Below, one piece after another: positions 8,075 through 17,485 of a stretch of DNA of 59,706 nucleotides; the stretch's first letter is position 1; each line of letters opens with the position of its first letter. The stretch is from assembly GCA_014860225.1 (NCBI GenBank), contig JACZKE010000037.1, forward strand, positions 1 to 59,706, read 5' to 3'. Both the position numbers and the translations under genes were made by a program. The notes under the pieces were generated by a model. The model was given only the letters and a program-made list of their open reading frames with translations, did no database searches and had not been told where the DNA came from. This DNA comes from Desulfuromonadales bacterium (GTDB taxonomy: Bacteria; Desulfobacterota; Desulfuromonadia; Desulfuromonadales; BM103).

Positions 8075-8806
8075 TCAAGTGTTGCGAAATTCCCTTTGGG
8101 TAACGCTCGAACTTCCTCGTTTCGCGAAGCTGCATTCTCTGTTGACAGGGCAGTCTGCACAGAGGGTTTTGTTCTTCCGGCAGCAGGTCTTCGCCAGTTG
8201 CACAATCTGCGCATGGAATTCATTGTAGAGGTTGGCATCCTCGGGGAGGCTTTGCATGAACATCCGGCGGATCTCGTCATACTTCTCCTGACCCTGCAAC
8301 AGACCGATGCGTTCGAAAATGCGTCTGGTGTAGGCGTCAACGACGAATGAAGGGCGGTCGGCCGCATAAAGCAGGATGGAGTCGGCTGTCTCTGGACCGA
8401 TCCCCGGCAAAGCCAGCAGTCTTGCCCGGGCGTCATTCAATGGGCCGGCGCAAAAATCAGCCAGACTGCCTTGCCAGTCTTCCAACAGATGTGTTGCGAG
8501 ATTTTGCAAACGAGCGGCTTTCTGACGGTAAAAGCCGGAGGGCCTGATCATAGCTTCGAGCTGATTGACGGGGAGGGCAGCTAGTCTTTCCGGAGATAAG
8601 GCTTCAGCCTGTTTGAGGTTGCAAATGGCCCATTCCACATTAGTCCAGGTCGTGTTCTGAGTAAGGATAGCCCCTACGGCAACCTCGAAAGGGCTGTCAG
8701 CCGGCCACCAGTGGAGCGAACCGAAATGATCGTGGAGGCGGCGCTGGATGTGCAAATATTGCTGGTTTGGCAAGGTGCTCATTTCAGGTTGGGTACGAAG
8801 GGTCAA
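8075..8806 (-). CDS. endonuclease III-like HhH-GPD DNA glycosylase
   Basis: DNA base-excision repair protein, 243 residues. Seen: helix-hairpin-helix LLALPGIGPETADSILL (130-146), catalytic aspartate in VVDAYTRRIF (Asp157), and a [4Fe-4S] motif C-x6-C-x2-C-x5-C near 212-228. The lysine that makes endonuclease III a lyase is replaced: KTAN in the family becomes ETAD here (Glu139). It is therefore more likely a monofunctional glycosylase, in the manner of the MagIII-type alkyl-purine enzymes (inference). The TTG at 8806 has GAGG close upstream; an ATG at 8782 is the alternative but has no ribosome site. Confidence 0.88.
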   Translation of the reverse strand: MTLRTQPEMSTLPNQQYLHIQRRLHDHFGSLHWWPADSPFEVAVGAILTQNTTWTNVEWAICNLKQAEALSPERLAALPVNQLEAMIRPSGFYRQKAARLQNLATHLLEDWQGSLADFCAGPLNDARARLLALPGIGPETADSILLYAADRPSFVVDAYTRRIFERIGLLQGQEKYDEIRRMFMQSLPEDANLYNEFHAQIVQLAKTCCRKNKTLCADCPVNRECSFAKRGSSSVTQREFRNT

Positions 8807-8836
8807 ATCACCTCACTTGAGTCGTTTGTTTCCAGG

Positions 8837-10339
8837 TTATGGCTCATCTTCGGCAGGTTTGCCGAAGACGGAGGCTTTTGGCAGAGACACGCAAAACGTA
8901 GCCCCTCCACCCGGGGTCTGCTCTACCCAGGCCTCCCCCTGGCAGCGTAGTGCAATCTTACGTACTATGGCCAGGCCGACACCGTTACCAGGTTTGCCCT
9001 GGGAGGTTTTACCTCGATAGAAAATGTCGAAGATAGTTTCCCGCTCCTGGAAAGGGACCCCGGGACCGTAGTCACGCACAAAATAAGTCACCCGATTGTC
9101 CTCATCCCAATAGCCGACTTCAATGGGAGCCCTTCCTTCCGGTGCATAGTGGCAGGCATTCCTGAGCAGGTTGGTGAAAAGCTGGTAAACCAGAGCTTTA
9201 GGAAGCCAGGACTGCGGCAACTCTTCGCTCTTGACCTCAGGATAGCTGCTGTTTTCCAGGCTCAACTCATTCATGATCACAGTGACTATCATATTCACAT
9301 TGGTGGGGTGGTCACCTGGCTTGACATGGCCGACCTGGGCCAGTTCGAGAAGATCATCGAGTAACGCAATAGCCCGTTCACCCTGCTGCTCCACTTCGCC
9401 GAGGATATGCAGAATCTGTTCATCAAAAACCTCACTATAGGTCAAACGGAGAAAATCCATGTAGGTGACCACCGGAGCCAGGATACCGCGCAGGTCGTGA
9501 GAGATGGAGTGGGCAAAAGCATCGAGTTCGCGGTTGGCCTCCCTTAAATCAAGCTCGGCTTTTTTCCGTTCGGTGATGTCCCGGCATACTGCGAGTTTCT
9601 GTCGTATGCCGTTTTCATTCGGCAGTGGGGAATGGACGATCTCGTAGATTCTCGCCTGGTTGCCCAGTTGGCGTTCATCGCGCACCGTGCGATGCTTGAA
9701 CACCTTGTCCATTGGACACCAGGAACACGTTGTTGGTTCATCGTGCAGAACCTTGTAGCAGGAGTCACCGACCCGATTACCGAAAATCTCCAACATGGAC
9801 CGGTTCATGAACGTCAGAACATATTCTTCCGTGGCGATATAGGCCAGATCGTCCATGTTGTCGAGAACGCTGCGGAAGCGTTCTTCGCTCTGCTTAAGCT
9901 CGGCGGTCCGTTCCTTTACCCGAACCTCGAGTAATACGGTCTGCTCGTGTAGAGACTCTTCCAGAGTGTGTTGTCGTGTGACATCGGTGAAAGATTCGAT
10001 GCCACCGATAATCTCTCCGGCAGTATCGCGCAGGTACTCCATGTTTTTGAGCAGGTGCACCTTCTCCCCTGATTTTGTGACGATTGTGCAGCGTGCGCCG
10101 ATTATCGGCTTGGGGATTTCAACGTTATAAAGTCCACAGCCGTCACCGCACGGAATGCCCTGCAGAAATGAGCAGTGCTGACCGACGATTTCCTTTGCGG
10201 AAAAGCCTGTGATCCGCTCTGCAGCTGGATTCCAATAGACAATCGTCCTCTTCTTGTCAACGACATAGAGTCCACTGGGAATAGTGGCTAAGGCCTGTTC
10301 AAGGGTAATGCTCTGTATGATGGAATTCCCGGGTGTCAT
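8837..10339 (-). CDS. two-PAS sensor histidine kinase (cytoplasmic)
   Basis: About 500 residues without membrane segments. Order: PAS1 (about 15-125), a short coiled coil, PAS2 (about 155-265), HisKA with phospho-acceptor His in AHSISHDLRG (near 285), then HATPase with N box NLLRNACHYAP, G1 DYGPGVPF and G2 GNGVGLAIVRK. PAS1 has PCGDGCGLYN and PAS2 has CSWCPMD, cysteine clusters that could bind metal or sense redox (inference). The start is uncertain: ATG at 10339 with GGAG 13 bases away, or GTG at 10360. No response regulator is adjacent, so it is an orphan kinase. Confidence 0.88.
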   Translation of the reverse strand: MTPGNSIIQSITLEQALATIPSGLYVVDKKRTIVYWNPAAERITGFSAKEIVGQHCSFLQGIPCGDGCGLYNVEIPKPIIGARCTIVTKSGEKVHLLKNMEYLRDTAGEIIGGIESFTDVTRQHTLEESLHEQTVLLEVRVKERTAELKQSEERFRSVLDNMDDLAYIATEEYVLTFMNRSMLEIFGNRVGDSCYKVLHDEPTTCSWCPMDKVFKHRTVRDERQLGNQARIYEIVHSPLPNENGIRQKLAVCRDITERKKAELDLREANRELDAFAHSISHDLRGILAPVVTYMDFLRLTYSEVFDEQILHILGEVEQQGERAIALLDDLLELAQVGHVKPGDHPTNVNMIVTVIMNELSLENSSYPEVKSEELPQSWLPKALVYQLFTNLLRNACHYAPEGRAPIEVGYWDEDNRVTYFVRDYGPGVPFQERETIFDIFYRGKTSQGKPGNGVGLAIVRKIALRCQGEAWVEQTPGGGATFCVSLPKASVFGKPAEDEP

Positions 10340-10411
10340 ACGAATATAAGATCTCCGCACAAGGTCTTCGCATTTTACACAGATATGTAATTAATGACAA
10401 TAATTGGTTGG

Positions 10412-11137
10412 TCAGGCTCGGCCAACGACTGCAACTTGAACCTCGTCAATGCCACCTGCCAGAAGAGTTCGGCTGCACTCTCGCACTGTCTCACCGGTGG
10501 TCATGACATCATCGATCAGCAGAATCCTGAGTGCCGGTGCTCTAGAGGTGAGGGTAAATGCATTGCGCAGGTTGCTTCTGCGCTCGGTCGCAGACAAACC
10601 CTGCTGCTGTGGTGTGTTGCGGGTGCGTTGCAGGAGTGTTGTGTCGAGAAGGAGGCCAGACTGTTGAGCAATCGGCCTGGCCACTTCGAGGGCCTGGTTA
10701 TAGCCGCGCTGCCGCAATCGCCGGGGATGTAGCGGTACCGGTATGATGCGGTCCGGAGCAAAGCCATTCCCCGCGGCAACGATGCTCTTGCCGAGGAGTT
10801 GACCGAGCGGTTTCGCCAGGGCGAGCCGGTTGCGGTATTTCAGCTTGTGAATAGCTTCCTTGAGTTTGCCCTGATAAATGCCGGCAGCATGGACAATCGA
10901 GAAGGGTGGTGGTCGCTGCAGGCAGATGCCGCAGAGATGGTTTGAGGTAGTGTCCGGAAAAGGTTGAGCACAACATCGGCAGTGCGCTGAAGTCAAGGGG
11001 CGCATGGTTGCCAGGCAGTCGCGACAGAATGTTTGCGCGTCATGGCCTGTCGGCAACAATCCTCCACAGAGCAAGCAGGCTGGCGGCAGCAGCAGGTCGA
11101 TACTCGCCGTAAGTGCCAGGCGAAAGCGGGTCCACAC
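10412..11137 (-). CDS. comF: ComF family phosphoribosyltransferase-like protein
   Basis: 241 residues. An N-terminal four-cysteine zinc ribbon (PPACLLCGG...FCRDC) and a second set (CRCCAQPF...LCGIC) precede a phosphoribosyltransferase-like domain with the PRPP loop ILLIDDVMTTGETVREC near the C-terminus. By family, ComF/GntX proteins act in DNA uptake or recombination-linked steps; the exact reaction is not settled. The frame opens at a TTG (11164), but GTG at 11137 has TGGAGGGG six bases upstream and is the better start. The gene lies downstream of gpmI in the same orientation. Confidence 0.88.
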   Translation of the reverse strand: MWTRFRLALTASIDLLLPPACLLCGGLLPTGHDAQTFCRDCLATMRPLTSAHCRCCAQPFPDTTSNHLCGICLQRPPPFSIVHAAGIYQGKLKEAIHKLKYRNRLALAKPLGQLLGKSIVAAGNGFAPDRIIPVPLHPRRLRQRGYNQALEVARPIAQQSGLLLDTTLLQRTRNTPQQQGLSATERRSNLRNAFTLTSRAPALRILLIDDVMTTGETVRECSRTLLAGGIDEVQVAVVGRA

Positions 11138-11199
11138 GGATATCCCCTCCAGAGATGTCGACAATAAATTACGAACGCCACAGTGTCTGGCAGAATAAA

Positions 11200-12729
11200 T
11201 CAGGCTACAAGGTTTTTACCGGTCATTTCTGCCGGCACATCCAGACCCATCAGATTGAGAATGGTTGGTGCTATATCGGCAAGGATACCTGGTTTTAGGA
11301 CGGTACTGCGGTTGTCGGGATCAACAAGGATTAACGGCACCCGGTTGGCTGTGTGTGCGGTGTGCGGTGAGCCGCTACCGTCGGACATCTTCTCACAGTT
11401 GCCGTGATCGGCTGTAATCAAAGCGCAGCCGCCGGCTTCGAGCAGAGCGTCGACTATGCGTCCGGTGCAACTGTCAACTGTTTCCATGGCAGAAATGGCC
11501 GCCTCAAGTACACCGGTGTGGCCGACCATGTCAGGGTTGGCAAAGTTCAGGACAATCAGGTCGTAGGTCCCCTTCTTGATGCGCTGGATCACTTCATCAG
11601 TCACCTCGTGAGCGCTCATCTCCGGTTTCTGGTCGTAGGTGGCGACATCCTTGGGTGACGGGATCAGCACGCGGTCTTCATTGGCAAAAGGTGTTTCCAA
11701 GCCGCCATTGAAGAAGAAGGTGACATGGGCATATTTCTCGGTTTCCGCGATTCGCAGCTGGCGCAGGCCCGCCTCAGCGACAACCTCACCGAGGATCTTG
11801 GGAAAGCTTGTTGCAGCAAAGGCTACCGGCAGGTTAAAGGTCTCGTCGTATTCAGTCAGGCAGACAAAGGTTGAAAGTTGCGGAACTTCAGGCCTTTCGA
11901 AAGCGGCGAAGCCCGGCTGGGTAAAGCTGCGGGTTATTTCCCTGGCCCGGTCGGCGCGGAAATTGAAAAAAATAATGCCGTCATTGTCGTTTACGCGGCC
12001 AACCGGTAAACCCTCCTGCTGGATAACCCGCGGTTCGACAAATTCGTCGTTCTGGCCGGCCGCATAGGCGGCCTGAATTGCTGCTGCGCCTGAGTCCGCT
12101 GGTTGACCCTGTCCCAGTGTTATCGCCTGCCAGGCCCGCTGTACGCGATCCCAGCGATTGTCACGGTCCATGGCATAGTAGCGGCCGATCACGCTTGCCA
12201 GTCGGCCATGTCCCAGGCGCTTCATCTCCGCTTCGAGTTGCTCGAGGTAGGTAGCGCCGCTCTGCGGTGGGGTGTCACGTCCGTCCATAAATGCATGAAC
12301 GCAGGCTGCAACTCCCTCACGTTTTGCAAGAGTAATCAGGGCATAGAGATGGTTGTTATGGGAATGGACACCGCCGTCTGATAAAAGTCCCATCAGGTGC
12401 AGTTTGCCGTTGGCGCTGCGAATGCGGGCCAGGGCATCAATCAGGATCGGATTGGTAAAGAAGTCTCCTTCTTCAATACTGAGGTTGATGCGGGTAAGCT
12501 CCTGGTAGATAATGCGACCGGCACCAATGTTGAGATGGCCGACTTCCGAATTGCCCATCTGGCCTTCGGGCAACCCGACATTGAGGCCGGAGGCATCCAG
12601 CCAGGATGTCGGGTAGTCGTTGGCAAGCTCATCAAGGTGCGGGGTGCGTGCCTGGCAAACGGCGTTGTCCTCGCAGCTTTCGCTGAGGCCCCAACCGTCG
12701 AGAATAATTAGTGCAACCGGTTTCCTCAT
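11200..12729 (-). CDS. gpmI: 2,3-bisphosphoglycerate-independent phosphoglycerate mutase
   Basis: Mn-dependent glycolytic enzyme interconverting 3- and 2-phosphoglycerate. About 509 residues, the normal length. Seen: [11 protein letters not shown] at the N-terminus (metal Asp), the phospho-serine motif [16 protein letters not shown] (about 55-70), [22 protein letters not shown], and metal ligands in [12 protein letters not shown] and [11 protein letters not shown]. The start is ATG at 12729, forming an ATGA overlap with the stop of the upstream TPR gene and preceded by AAGG. A longer frame from 12741 is possible but less likely. Translational coupling to the upstream gene is expected. Confidence 0.97.
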   Translation of the reverse strand: MRKPVALIILDGWGLSESCEDNAVCQARTPHLDELANDYPTSWLDASGLNVGLPEGQMGNSEVGHLNIGAGRIIYQELTRINLSIEEGDFFTNPILIDALARIRSANGKLHLMGLLSDGGVHSHNNHLYALITLAKREGVAACVHAFMDGRDTPPQSGATYLEQLEAEMKRLGHGRLASVIGRYYAMDRDNRWDRVQRAWQAITLGQGQPADSGAAAIQAAYAAGQNDEFVEPRVIQQEGLPVGRVNDNDGIIFFNFRADRAREITRSFTQPGFAAFERPEVPQLSTFVCLTEYDETFNLPVAFAATSFPKILGEVVAEAGLRQLRIAETEKYAHVTFFFNGGLETPFANEDRVLIPSPKDVATYDQKPEMSAHEVTDEVIQRIKKGTYDLIVLNFANPDMVGHTGVLEAAISAMETVDSCTGRIVDALLEAGGCALITADHGNCEKMSDGSGSPHTAHTANRVPLILVDPDNRSTVLKPGILADIAPTILNLMGLDVPAEMTGKNLVA

Positions 12730-14108
12730 GCACCTTGCCATTCTTTTTGCTCACCGTGATGAATGATCATCTTGTCCAGCGAAAGCGGGCGGGCATTCTG
12801 AATCAACTTGCGGTCAACCAGGCTGGTGGTGTTCCATTTGCCGCATGAAGGGCAGCGGCTGTTCCACTCGGGAGTGATATGCTGACACTCTTCACAAACG
12901 AAGTTGAGGTGAAGACGCCTGGAGATACCCAACGCTTTCTGGTACTCATTGATCGCTTGTTCAGATTCGCGGCAGCGGCGATAAGTCTCTGCCAGCAGCA
13001 GATGAAGCTGTGAGGATTCCACACCGGAGCTTTCCACCGCCTGCAACTGCTCTTTGGCTTCATCGATCATTTCCAGGCGCAGGCAAAGCTTGCCGTAAAA
13101 GAGTCTGAACAGCAGGTCTTCACCCTGCTCAAGAACCTGGCTGCGAAAAAAGTTGAGCAGCGAAGAGGGGTCTTCGCGCTTCATGAAATAAGCCTCCAGG
13201 CGATCCAGAAAAACGCCTTTGCCCTGCTTCCTGTAGCCTTCCTGCCAGGTCTTGACAGCATCGTCACCATGGTTCATGGCGACGTAGGCATCGCCCAGTG
13301 AAACCTGTGCCGGAGTAAAATCGGCCTTTTGATTAAGGATGTCCTTTAACTCTGACTTGGCCTCTGCAGGAGAGCCGTTGCTGATTGCCTGGCGGGCCAG
13401 TTCATAGCGCAGGTGGAGAAGCATCTCCTTCTCTTCGGTGACGCGGTTGGTGCCGGGGCCGGCCTTGAGGACTTGACGTTGGCTCTCCAGGGCCTCCTGC
13501 CAGCGGTTGTGTTTGATGTAGAGGTCCCGCAGATTGCGCAACGCTTTGCGATTGCCTTTTTCCAGCGCGATCAATGACTGGTAAGTCGCTATGGCCTCTT
13601 CGTCGTCCCCGATCTCTTCCTGAATAGCCGCGGTCTTGAAGAGCACCTCCATACTTTTCGGTTCGATCTCTCTGGCTTTGCGCAGCAGTTCCAGGCCTTC
13701 TGCGTGATTGCCCTCCTGACTGTTCAGACTGGCCAAAGCAATCAGAGTGTCGACGCGTCTAGGGTCGCGATCGAGTGCTTTTTTGAGTAGCACCCTGGCT
13801 TTTTTCAGGTCACCGGACAGAAGACGGCCGACGCCCTCGCGGTAGATGACACTGATTTCCTGTTGCTTCTTTTCGGAACGTTCCCGATTCCAATGTCTCA
13901 TCCATTGGATCGCAGTGCTGTAGATATGGGCACCGAAGCCAAGGATCAGACCAACAAGGATACAGCCGATTACGATTATTGCTGCCGGATGGGTCAGGCT
14001 TTGCTCGGGTAGATAAAAGATCGTGACCATCTGGGGATTAAGGCCCCAGAAATAGAGAAAAAACAGAACGAAGAAAATAAATAATAGTATCACGGCCATG
14101 AATGTCAT
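12726..14108 (-). CDS. LapA-LapB-like fusion: membrane anchor, TPRs and rubredoxin-type metal site
   Basis: 460 residues. The N-terminus has two hydrophobic segments (about 4-20 and 43-65) with the intervening [15 protein letters not shown], resembling LapA (DUF1049). TPR repeats fill about 85-400, and the C-terminus has a rubredoxin-like pair CEECQH...CPSCGKW as in LapB/YciM. In enterobacteria LapA and LapB are separate proteins that regulate LpxC turnover and hence lipopolysaccharide synthesis; here both parts appear in one chain. The start is ATG at 14108 with GGGAGG. Coupled to gpmI by an ATGA overlap. The role is inferred from domain order only. Confidence 0.82.
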   Translation of the reverse strand: MTFMAVILLFIFFVLFFLYFWGLNPQMVTIFYLPEQSLTHPAAIIVIGCILVGLILGFGAHIYSTAIQWMRHWNRERSEKKQQEISVIYREGVGRLLSGDLKKARVLLKKALDRDPRRVDTLIALASLNSQEGNHAEGLELLRKAREIEPKSMEVLFKTAAIQEEIGDDEEAIATYQSLIALEKGNRKALRNLRDLYIKHNRWQEALESQRQVLKAGPGTNRVTEEKEMLLHLRYELARQAISNGSPAEAKSELKDILNQKADFTPAQVSLGDAYVAMNHGDDAVKTWQEGYRKQGKGVFLDRLEAYFMKREDPSSLLNFFRSQVLEQGEDLLFRLFYGKLCLRLEMIDEAKEQLQAVESSGVESSQLHLLLAETYRRCRESEQAINEYQKALGISRRLHLNFVCEECQHITPEWNSRCPSCGKWNTTSLVDRKLIQNARPLSLDKMIIHHGEQKEWQGA

Positions 14109-14147
14109 TGTTTCCTCCCGGAATTCACTCCGTAAAGCGTCATGGGA

Positions 14148-14501
14148 TTATTGTTCCCCAAATTTTTCAATATCCGTTTTGCACTCAATACAGTAACGCG
14201 AAAAGGGTCGGACTTCCATGCGGCGTGGCGAAATTTCTTCACCGCAGCTCATGCAGATTCCATACTCCCCTTTTTCAATCTGGTCCAAAGCCACGTTGAT
14301 GTCGTGAATGCGCTGGCGTTTGGTTTCACTGACGTTAAACAGCACGTCACGACTGTAAGCCACAGAGGACATGTCGCCGATGTCAGGTACACCATCCTGG
14401 CCTATTTCACGGCAGGTCTCGTAAGAATCGCTGACTTCTTTCAGCAGGTCCTGGCGCTCTTTGAGCAGCTGCCTTTTGACCTGGTCAAACTGTCCACTCA
14501 T
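14148..14501 (-). CDS. DksA/TraR-family C4 zinc-finger protein
   Basis: 117 residues. A coiled-coil half (about 1-70) precedes a C4 zinc finger CMSCGEEI...CIEC. The segment GDMSSVAYSRD lies where DksA carries its loop between helices, but the canonical DxxDxA acidic tip is not obvious. DksA-type proteins bind the RNA polymerase secondary channel and modulate rRNA and stress promoters, often with ppGpp. The start is ATG at 14501 (GGAGAGTGGC upstream), not the upstream in-frame ATG. It is the first gene ahead of the LapA-LapB/gpmI unit, about 40 bases away. Confidence 0.88.
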   Translation of the reverse strand: MSGQFDQVKRQLLKERQDLLKEVSDSYETCREIGQDGVPDIGDMSSVAYSRDVLFNVSETKRQRIHDINVALDQIEKGEYGICMSCGEEISPRRMEVRPFSRYCIECKTDIEKFGEQ

Positions 14502-14636
14502 GCCACTCTCCTTCATATCTTAAAAACTCAGTCTAAAATATATTCTGGCAGTTAACCACAAAAGTAGGGTTTCAGGCGAAGAAAAAATCATTCATAAAAG
14601 GTGGGGTTCTGTTCGTGGAGACACAAAAATAAGTCA

Positions 14637-15107
14637 TCAATGGTGATATGGCTCGTTGCGGATGATCGTGCAGCATCGATAGAGTTGCTCCAGCAATAAC
14701 AGCCTTGCCATCTGATGAGTCAAGGTCATGCTCGACAGGGAAAGAATCAGGTCGGCGCGATTTATCAATGCATCACTCAGTCCGTAAGGGCCGCCGATCA
14801 GCAGGGTCCATTCCGGTATGCTGCGTACCATGTGGTTGCTCATAAGCTCGGCCAACTGCTCCGAGCTCAAACTTTTTCCGCGTTGATCCAGGGCGATGAC
14901 ATAGGCCCCGCCAGGAATGCGTTGTTCGAGATGCCCCCCCTCTGTCGCTTTGATGCGGAGCAGGTCCTGCTTGCTGCCGGTCTTATGCTCCTTGATCTCA
15001 GTGATTGAAAGGGGCAGATAGCGCTTGAGACGTTCGGCAAATTCGGCGCAGCCATCATTCAGATACGGCAGGGATAGGCGTCCGACACAGAGCAGGTTCA
15101 ATCTCAT
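14637..15107 (-). CDS. rlmH: 23S rRNA (pseudouridine1915-N3)-methyltransferase
   Basis: SPOUT-class methyltransferase of 156 residues, the standard length. Seen: LCVGRLSLPYL at the N-terminus, ALDQRGKSLSSEQLA, IGGPYGLSD (SAM-binding knot) and the C-terminal EQLYRCCTIIRNEPYHH. It methylates helix 69 of 23S rRNA in assembled ribosomes. The start is ATG at 15107, 8 bases after the rsfS stop with no strong ribosome site, so coupling to rsfS is likely. Confidence 0.97.
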   Translation of the reverse strand: MRLNLLCVGRLSLPYLNDGCAEFAERLKRYLPLSITEIKEHKTGSKQDLLRIKATEGGHLEQRIPGGAYVIALDQRGKSLSSEQLAELMSNHMVRSIPEWTLLIGGPYGLSDALINRADLILSLSSMTLTHQMARLLLLEQLYRCCTIIRNEPYHH

Positions 15108-15115
15108 GGGGTGAG

Positions 15116-15481
15116 CTAGACCGTTTCCGGAACATCATCGAGTATTTGGATCTCTTCAGCGTCACTCCAGAGCCCGTCCAGATCGTAAAAGAGTCGGACC
15201 GGTTCGTGGAAAACGTGGACCATGACATCGCCATAGTCGATCAATACCCAGCGACCCTCATTGATGCCTTCGATGCCGATCGGCATGGTTTCGTATTCTT
15301 TTTTTAGACCAAGGTGAACCGCCTCGGCCGCCGCTTTGACCTGGCGGTCGGAACTTCCTGAAGCGAGTACGAGAAAATCCGTAAGGGATGAAATCTTGCG
15401 AACGTCGAGAATGCGGACGTTGAAAGCTTTTTTGCCGAGGACAAAGGCGGCGCATTTTTGCGCCCGGTCTTGCGATTGCAA
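15116..15481 (-). CDS. rsfS: ribosomal silencing factor RsfS
   Basis: About 121 residues. RsfS binds uL14 on the large subunit and blocks subunit joining when nutrients are scarce. Seen: VRILDVRKISSLTDFLVLAS, GSSDRQVKAAAEAV, GRWVLIDYGDVMVHVFHE and the acidic C-terminal tail. An ATG-initiated frame would overlap nadD by 41 bases. The TTG at 15481, 8 bases after AAAGGAG and right behind the nadD stop, gives the family's usual N-terminus and is preferred. Confidence 0.95.
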   Translation of the reverse strand: MQSQDRAQKCAAFVLGKKAFNVRILDVRKISSLTDFLVLASGSSDRQVKAAAEAVHLGLKKEYETMPIGIEGINEGRWVLIDYGDVMVHVFHEPVRLFYDLDGLWSDAEEIQILDDVPETV

Positions 15482-15482
15482 A

Positions 15483-16148
15483 TCAATGACTCCTTTTAGT
15501 TGCTGTCGTTTGGTAGAGACCATGCTCTTGAATGTAATCTGCGACTGCAGGTGCAACCAGGTGACGGATCGACTGTCCGGTGCTCAACATCTGCCGAATC
15601 TTGGTCGAGGAAATATTCAGGTAAGTTTCCTTAAGAAAAATCACGTTGTTGCCTGATTTGTGTCGAATTATTTCTGCATCACTATCGTAGCAGAAGTCTT
15701 CGCGGGCCGCAACGGGCAGGGGGTCGAGCGGATCGCTCAGCGCAACTCCGGGACGGGTCATCACCACCAGGTGGCTCAGGCTGAAGATACGGGTAAAATC
15801 TTTCCAGGAGGCGATGTCACGATATGAGTCAAGGCCGACAATGAAAAAACGCTCACCTTGCGGATCCTGTTTGCGTAGAATCTCGAGAGTGTCAACGGAG
15901 AAGCTTTTGCCGCTACGCCGGATTTCCAGATCTGAGACCTGGAATTTTGGATAGTCCCGGATTGCCGCTTTTACCATTGCCAGGCGATGCTCGAATGAAA
16001 CCTGTCCTGCAACGTCCTTGTGGGGTGGTTCGGCCGCCGGTATAAAAAGCAGTCGGTCGAGATCACACGCTTGCTGCACCTCTTCGGCGATGCGCAGATG
16101 AGCAAGGTGAATCGGGTTGAATGTGCCGCCGAGAATACCGGTTTTCAT
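15483..16148 (-). CDS. nadD: nicotinate-nucleotide adenylyltransferase
   Basis: NAD biosynthesis: transfers AMP from ATP to nicotinate mononucleotide. 221 residues. Seen: nucleotidyltransferase signature GILGGTFNPIHLAHLR at the N-terminus, VGLDSYRDIASWKDF in the middle, and the ISSTKIRQMLSTGQSI motif near the C-terminus. The start is ATG at 16148, 14 bases after proA. It sits in the order proB-proA-nadD-rsfS-rlmH, known from Geobacter relatives. Confidence 0.97.
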   Translation of the reverse strand: MKTGILGGTFNPIHLAHLRIAEEVQQACDLDRLLFIPAAEPPHKDVAGQVSFEHRLAMVKAAIRDYPKFQVSDLEIRRSGKSFSVDTLEILRKQDPQGERFFIVGLDSYRDIASWKDFTRIFSLSHLVVMTRPGVALSDPLDPLPVAAREDFCYDSDAEIIRHKSGNNVIFLKETYLNISSTKIRQMLSTGQSIRHLVAPAVADYIQEHGLYQTTATKRSH

Positions 16149-16161
16149 AGCGCCTGTGCTG

Positions 16162-17418
16162 TCAAGTGCGAATCTGGCCGTTGCCGAGCACAATGAATTT
16201 GCGCGTGGTCAGATCTTCCAATCCCATGGGCCCGAACGCGTGCAGTTTTGTGGTGGAGATGCCAATTTCCGCGCCGAGACCGAACTGGTTGCCGTCGGAA
16301 AAACGTGATGAGGCGTTAACCATGACGACGCTGGAGTTGATCTCGCGCAGAAAGCGTTGTGAGTTCACGTAGTCGCGGGTGACGATAACTTCAGTGTGCA
16401 GTGAGCCATACCTGCGGATGTGGCCAATTGCCTCGTCGAGGCTCTCGACAACCTTTACGGCAAGGGTTAAGTCGAGATACTCAGCGTGCCAGTCGTCTTC
16501 GGTTGCCGGCAGGGCTTCGGCCGCAAATTCACGGGTGGTTTCGCATCCGCGCAGTTCTACACCCTGGGCTCGCATGGCCGCGGCGATGCGTGGCACAAAG
16601 GTTTCCGCGATGCCCTGGTGGATCAGCAGGGTCTCCATGGCATTACAAACCCCCGGGCGCTGGACCTTGGCATTGATGCAGATCTTTTCCGCCTGGTCAT
16701 AGTCGGCGCTGGCATCAACAAATGTGTGGCAGACCCCCTTGTAGTGCTTGATGACCGGAATCCGGGAATTTTCACTGACGAAACGGATCAGGCCTTCACC
16801 GCCGCGTGGAATAATCAGGTCAATCTCCTCTTCCAGTTTGAGCAGCTCGAGAATAGCAGCCCGATCCGTCATCTCAATGACCTGCAAGGCTGCGGCAGGA
16901 AGTCTCATTCGCTCCAGTTCGCTTTTGAGAATCCTGCCGATTGCCAGATTGGAATGAATTGCCTCTTTGCCGCCCCGCAGGATCACGGCATTGCCGCTCT
17001 TCAGGCAAAGACCTGCTGCATCAGCGGTAACGTTGGGGCGCGATTCATAAACGATGCCGATAACCCCGAGCGGGATCCGCATACGGCCAATCTGTAGGTC
17101 ATTGGGGCGTCGCCACATACCGGTAATCTCACCTACCGGGTCCGGTAACTCGGCAACTTCGCGCAAGCCGTCAGCCATGCTCCGGATGCGCTGGGCATCG
17201 AGTGTCAGTCGATCGACCATGGCCGGGGCAAGGTCTGCTTTCCGGGCAGCCGCCAGGTCTTTTTCGTTGGATTCAATCAGCTCTTCAGTATGGTCGAGAA
17301 GGCTTTGAGCCATGCGATGCAGCAATTCGTTCTTGACTGCTGATGAGAGGCTGGCCAGGGATTGGGATGCCGCCTTGGCATCCTGTGCGATTTTCAGCAT
17401 CTGTTCGGCTACGCTCAT
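16162..17418 (-). CDS. proA: glutamate-5-semialdehyde dehydrogenase (gamma-glutamyl phosphate reductase)
   Basis: Second step of proline synthesis: NADPH-dependent reduction of gamma-glutamyl phosphate. 418 residues, the normal length. Seen: the catalytic cysteine block [40 protein letters not shown] split across the cofactor region, and the C-terminal [15 protein letters not shown] at 17418 with AAGGAG. It lies 67 bases downstream of proB and probably shares its transcript. Confidence 0.98.
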   Translation of the reverse strand: MSVAEQMLKIAQDAKAASQSLASLSSAVKNELLHRMAQSLLDHTEELIESNEKDLAAARKADLAPAMVDRLTLDAQRIRSMADGLREVAELPDPVGEITGMWRRPNDLQIGRMRIPLGVIGIVYESRPNVTADAAGLCLKSGNAVILRGGKEAIHSNLAIGRILKSELERMRLPAAALQVIEMTDRAAILELLKLEEEIDLIIPRGGEGLIRFVSENSRIPVIKHYKGVCHTFVDASADYDQAEKICINAKVQRPGVCNAMETLLIHQGIAETFVPRIAAAMRAQGVELRGCETTREFAAEALPATEDDWHAEYLDLTLAVKVVESLDEAIGHIRRYGSLHTEVIVTRDYVNSQRFLREINSSVVMVNASSRFSDGNQFGLGAEIGISTTKLHAFGPMGLEDLTTRKFIVLGNGQIRT

Positions 17419-17485
17419 TATTAAACTCCTTCAAGTCGCCAATGGCCGCAGGGTGTGTTGGAGAGAATCATGTGCTTTGCTCGAT

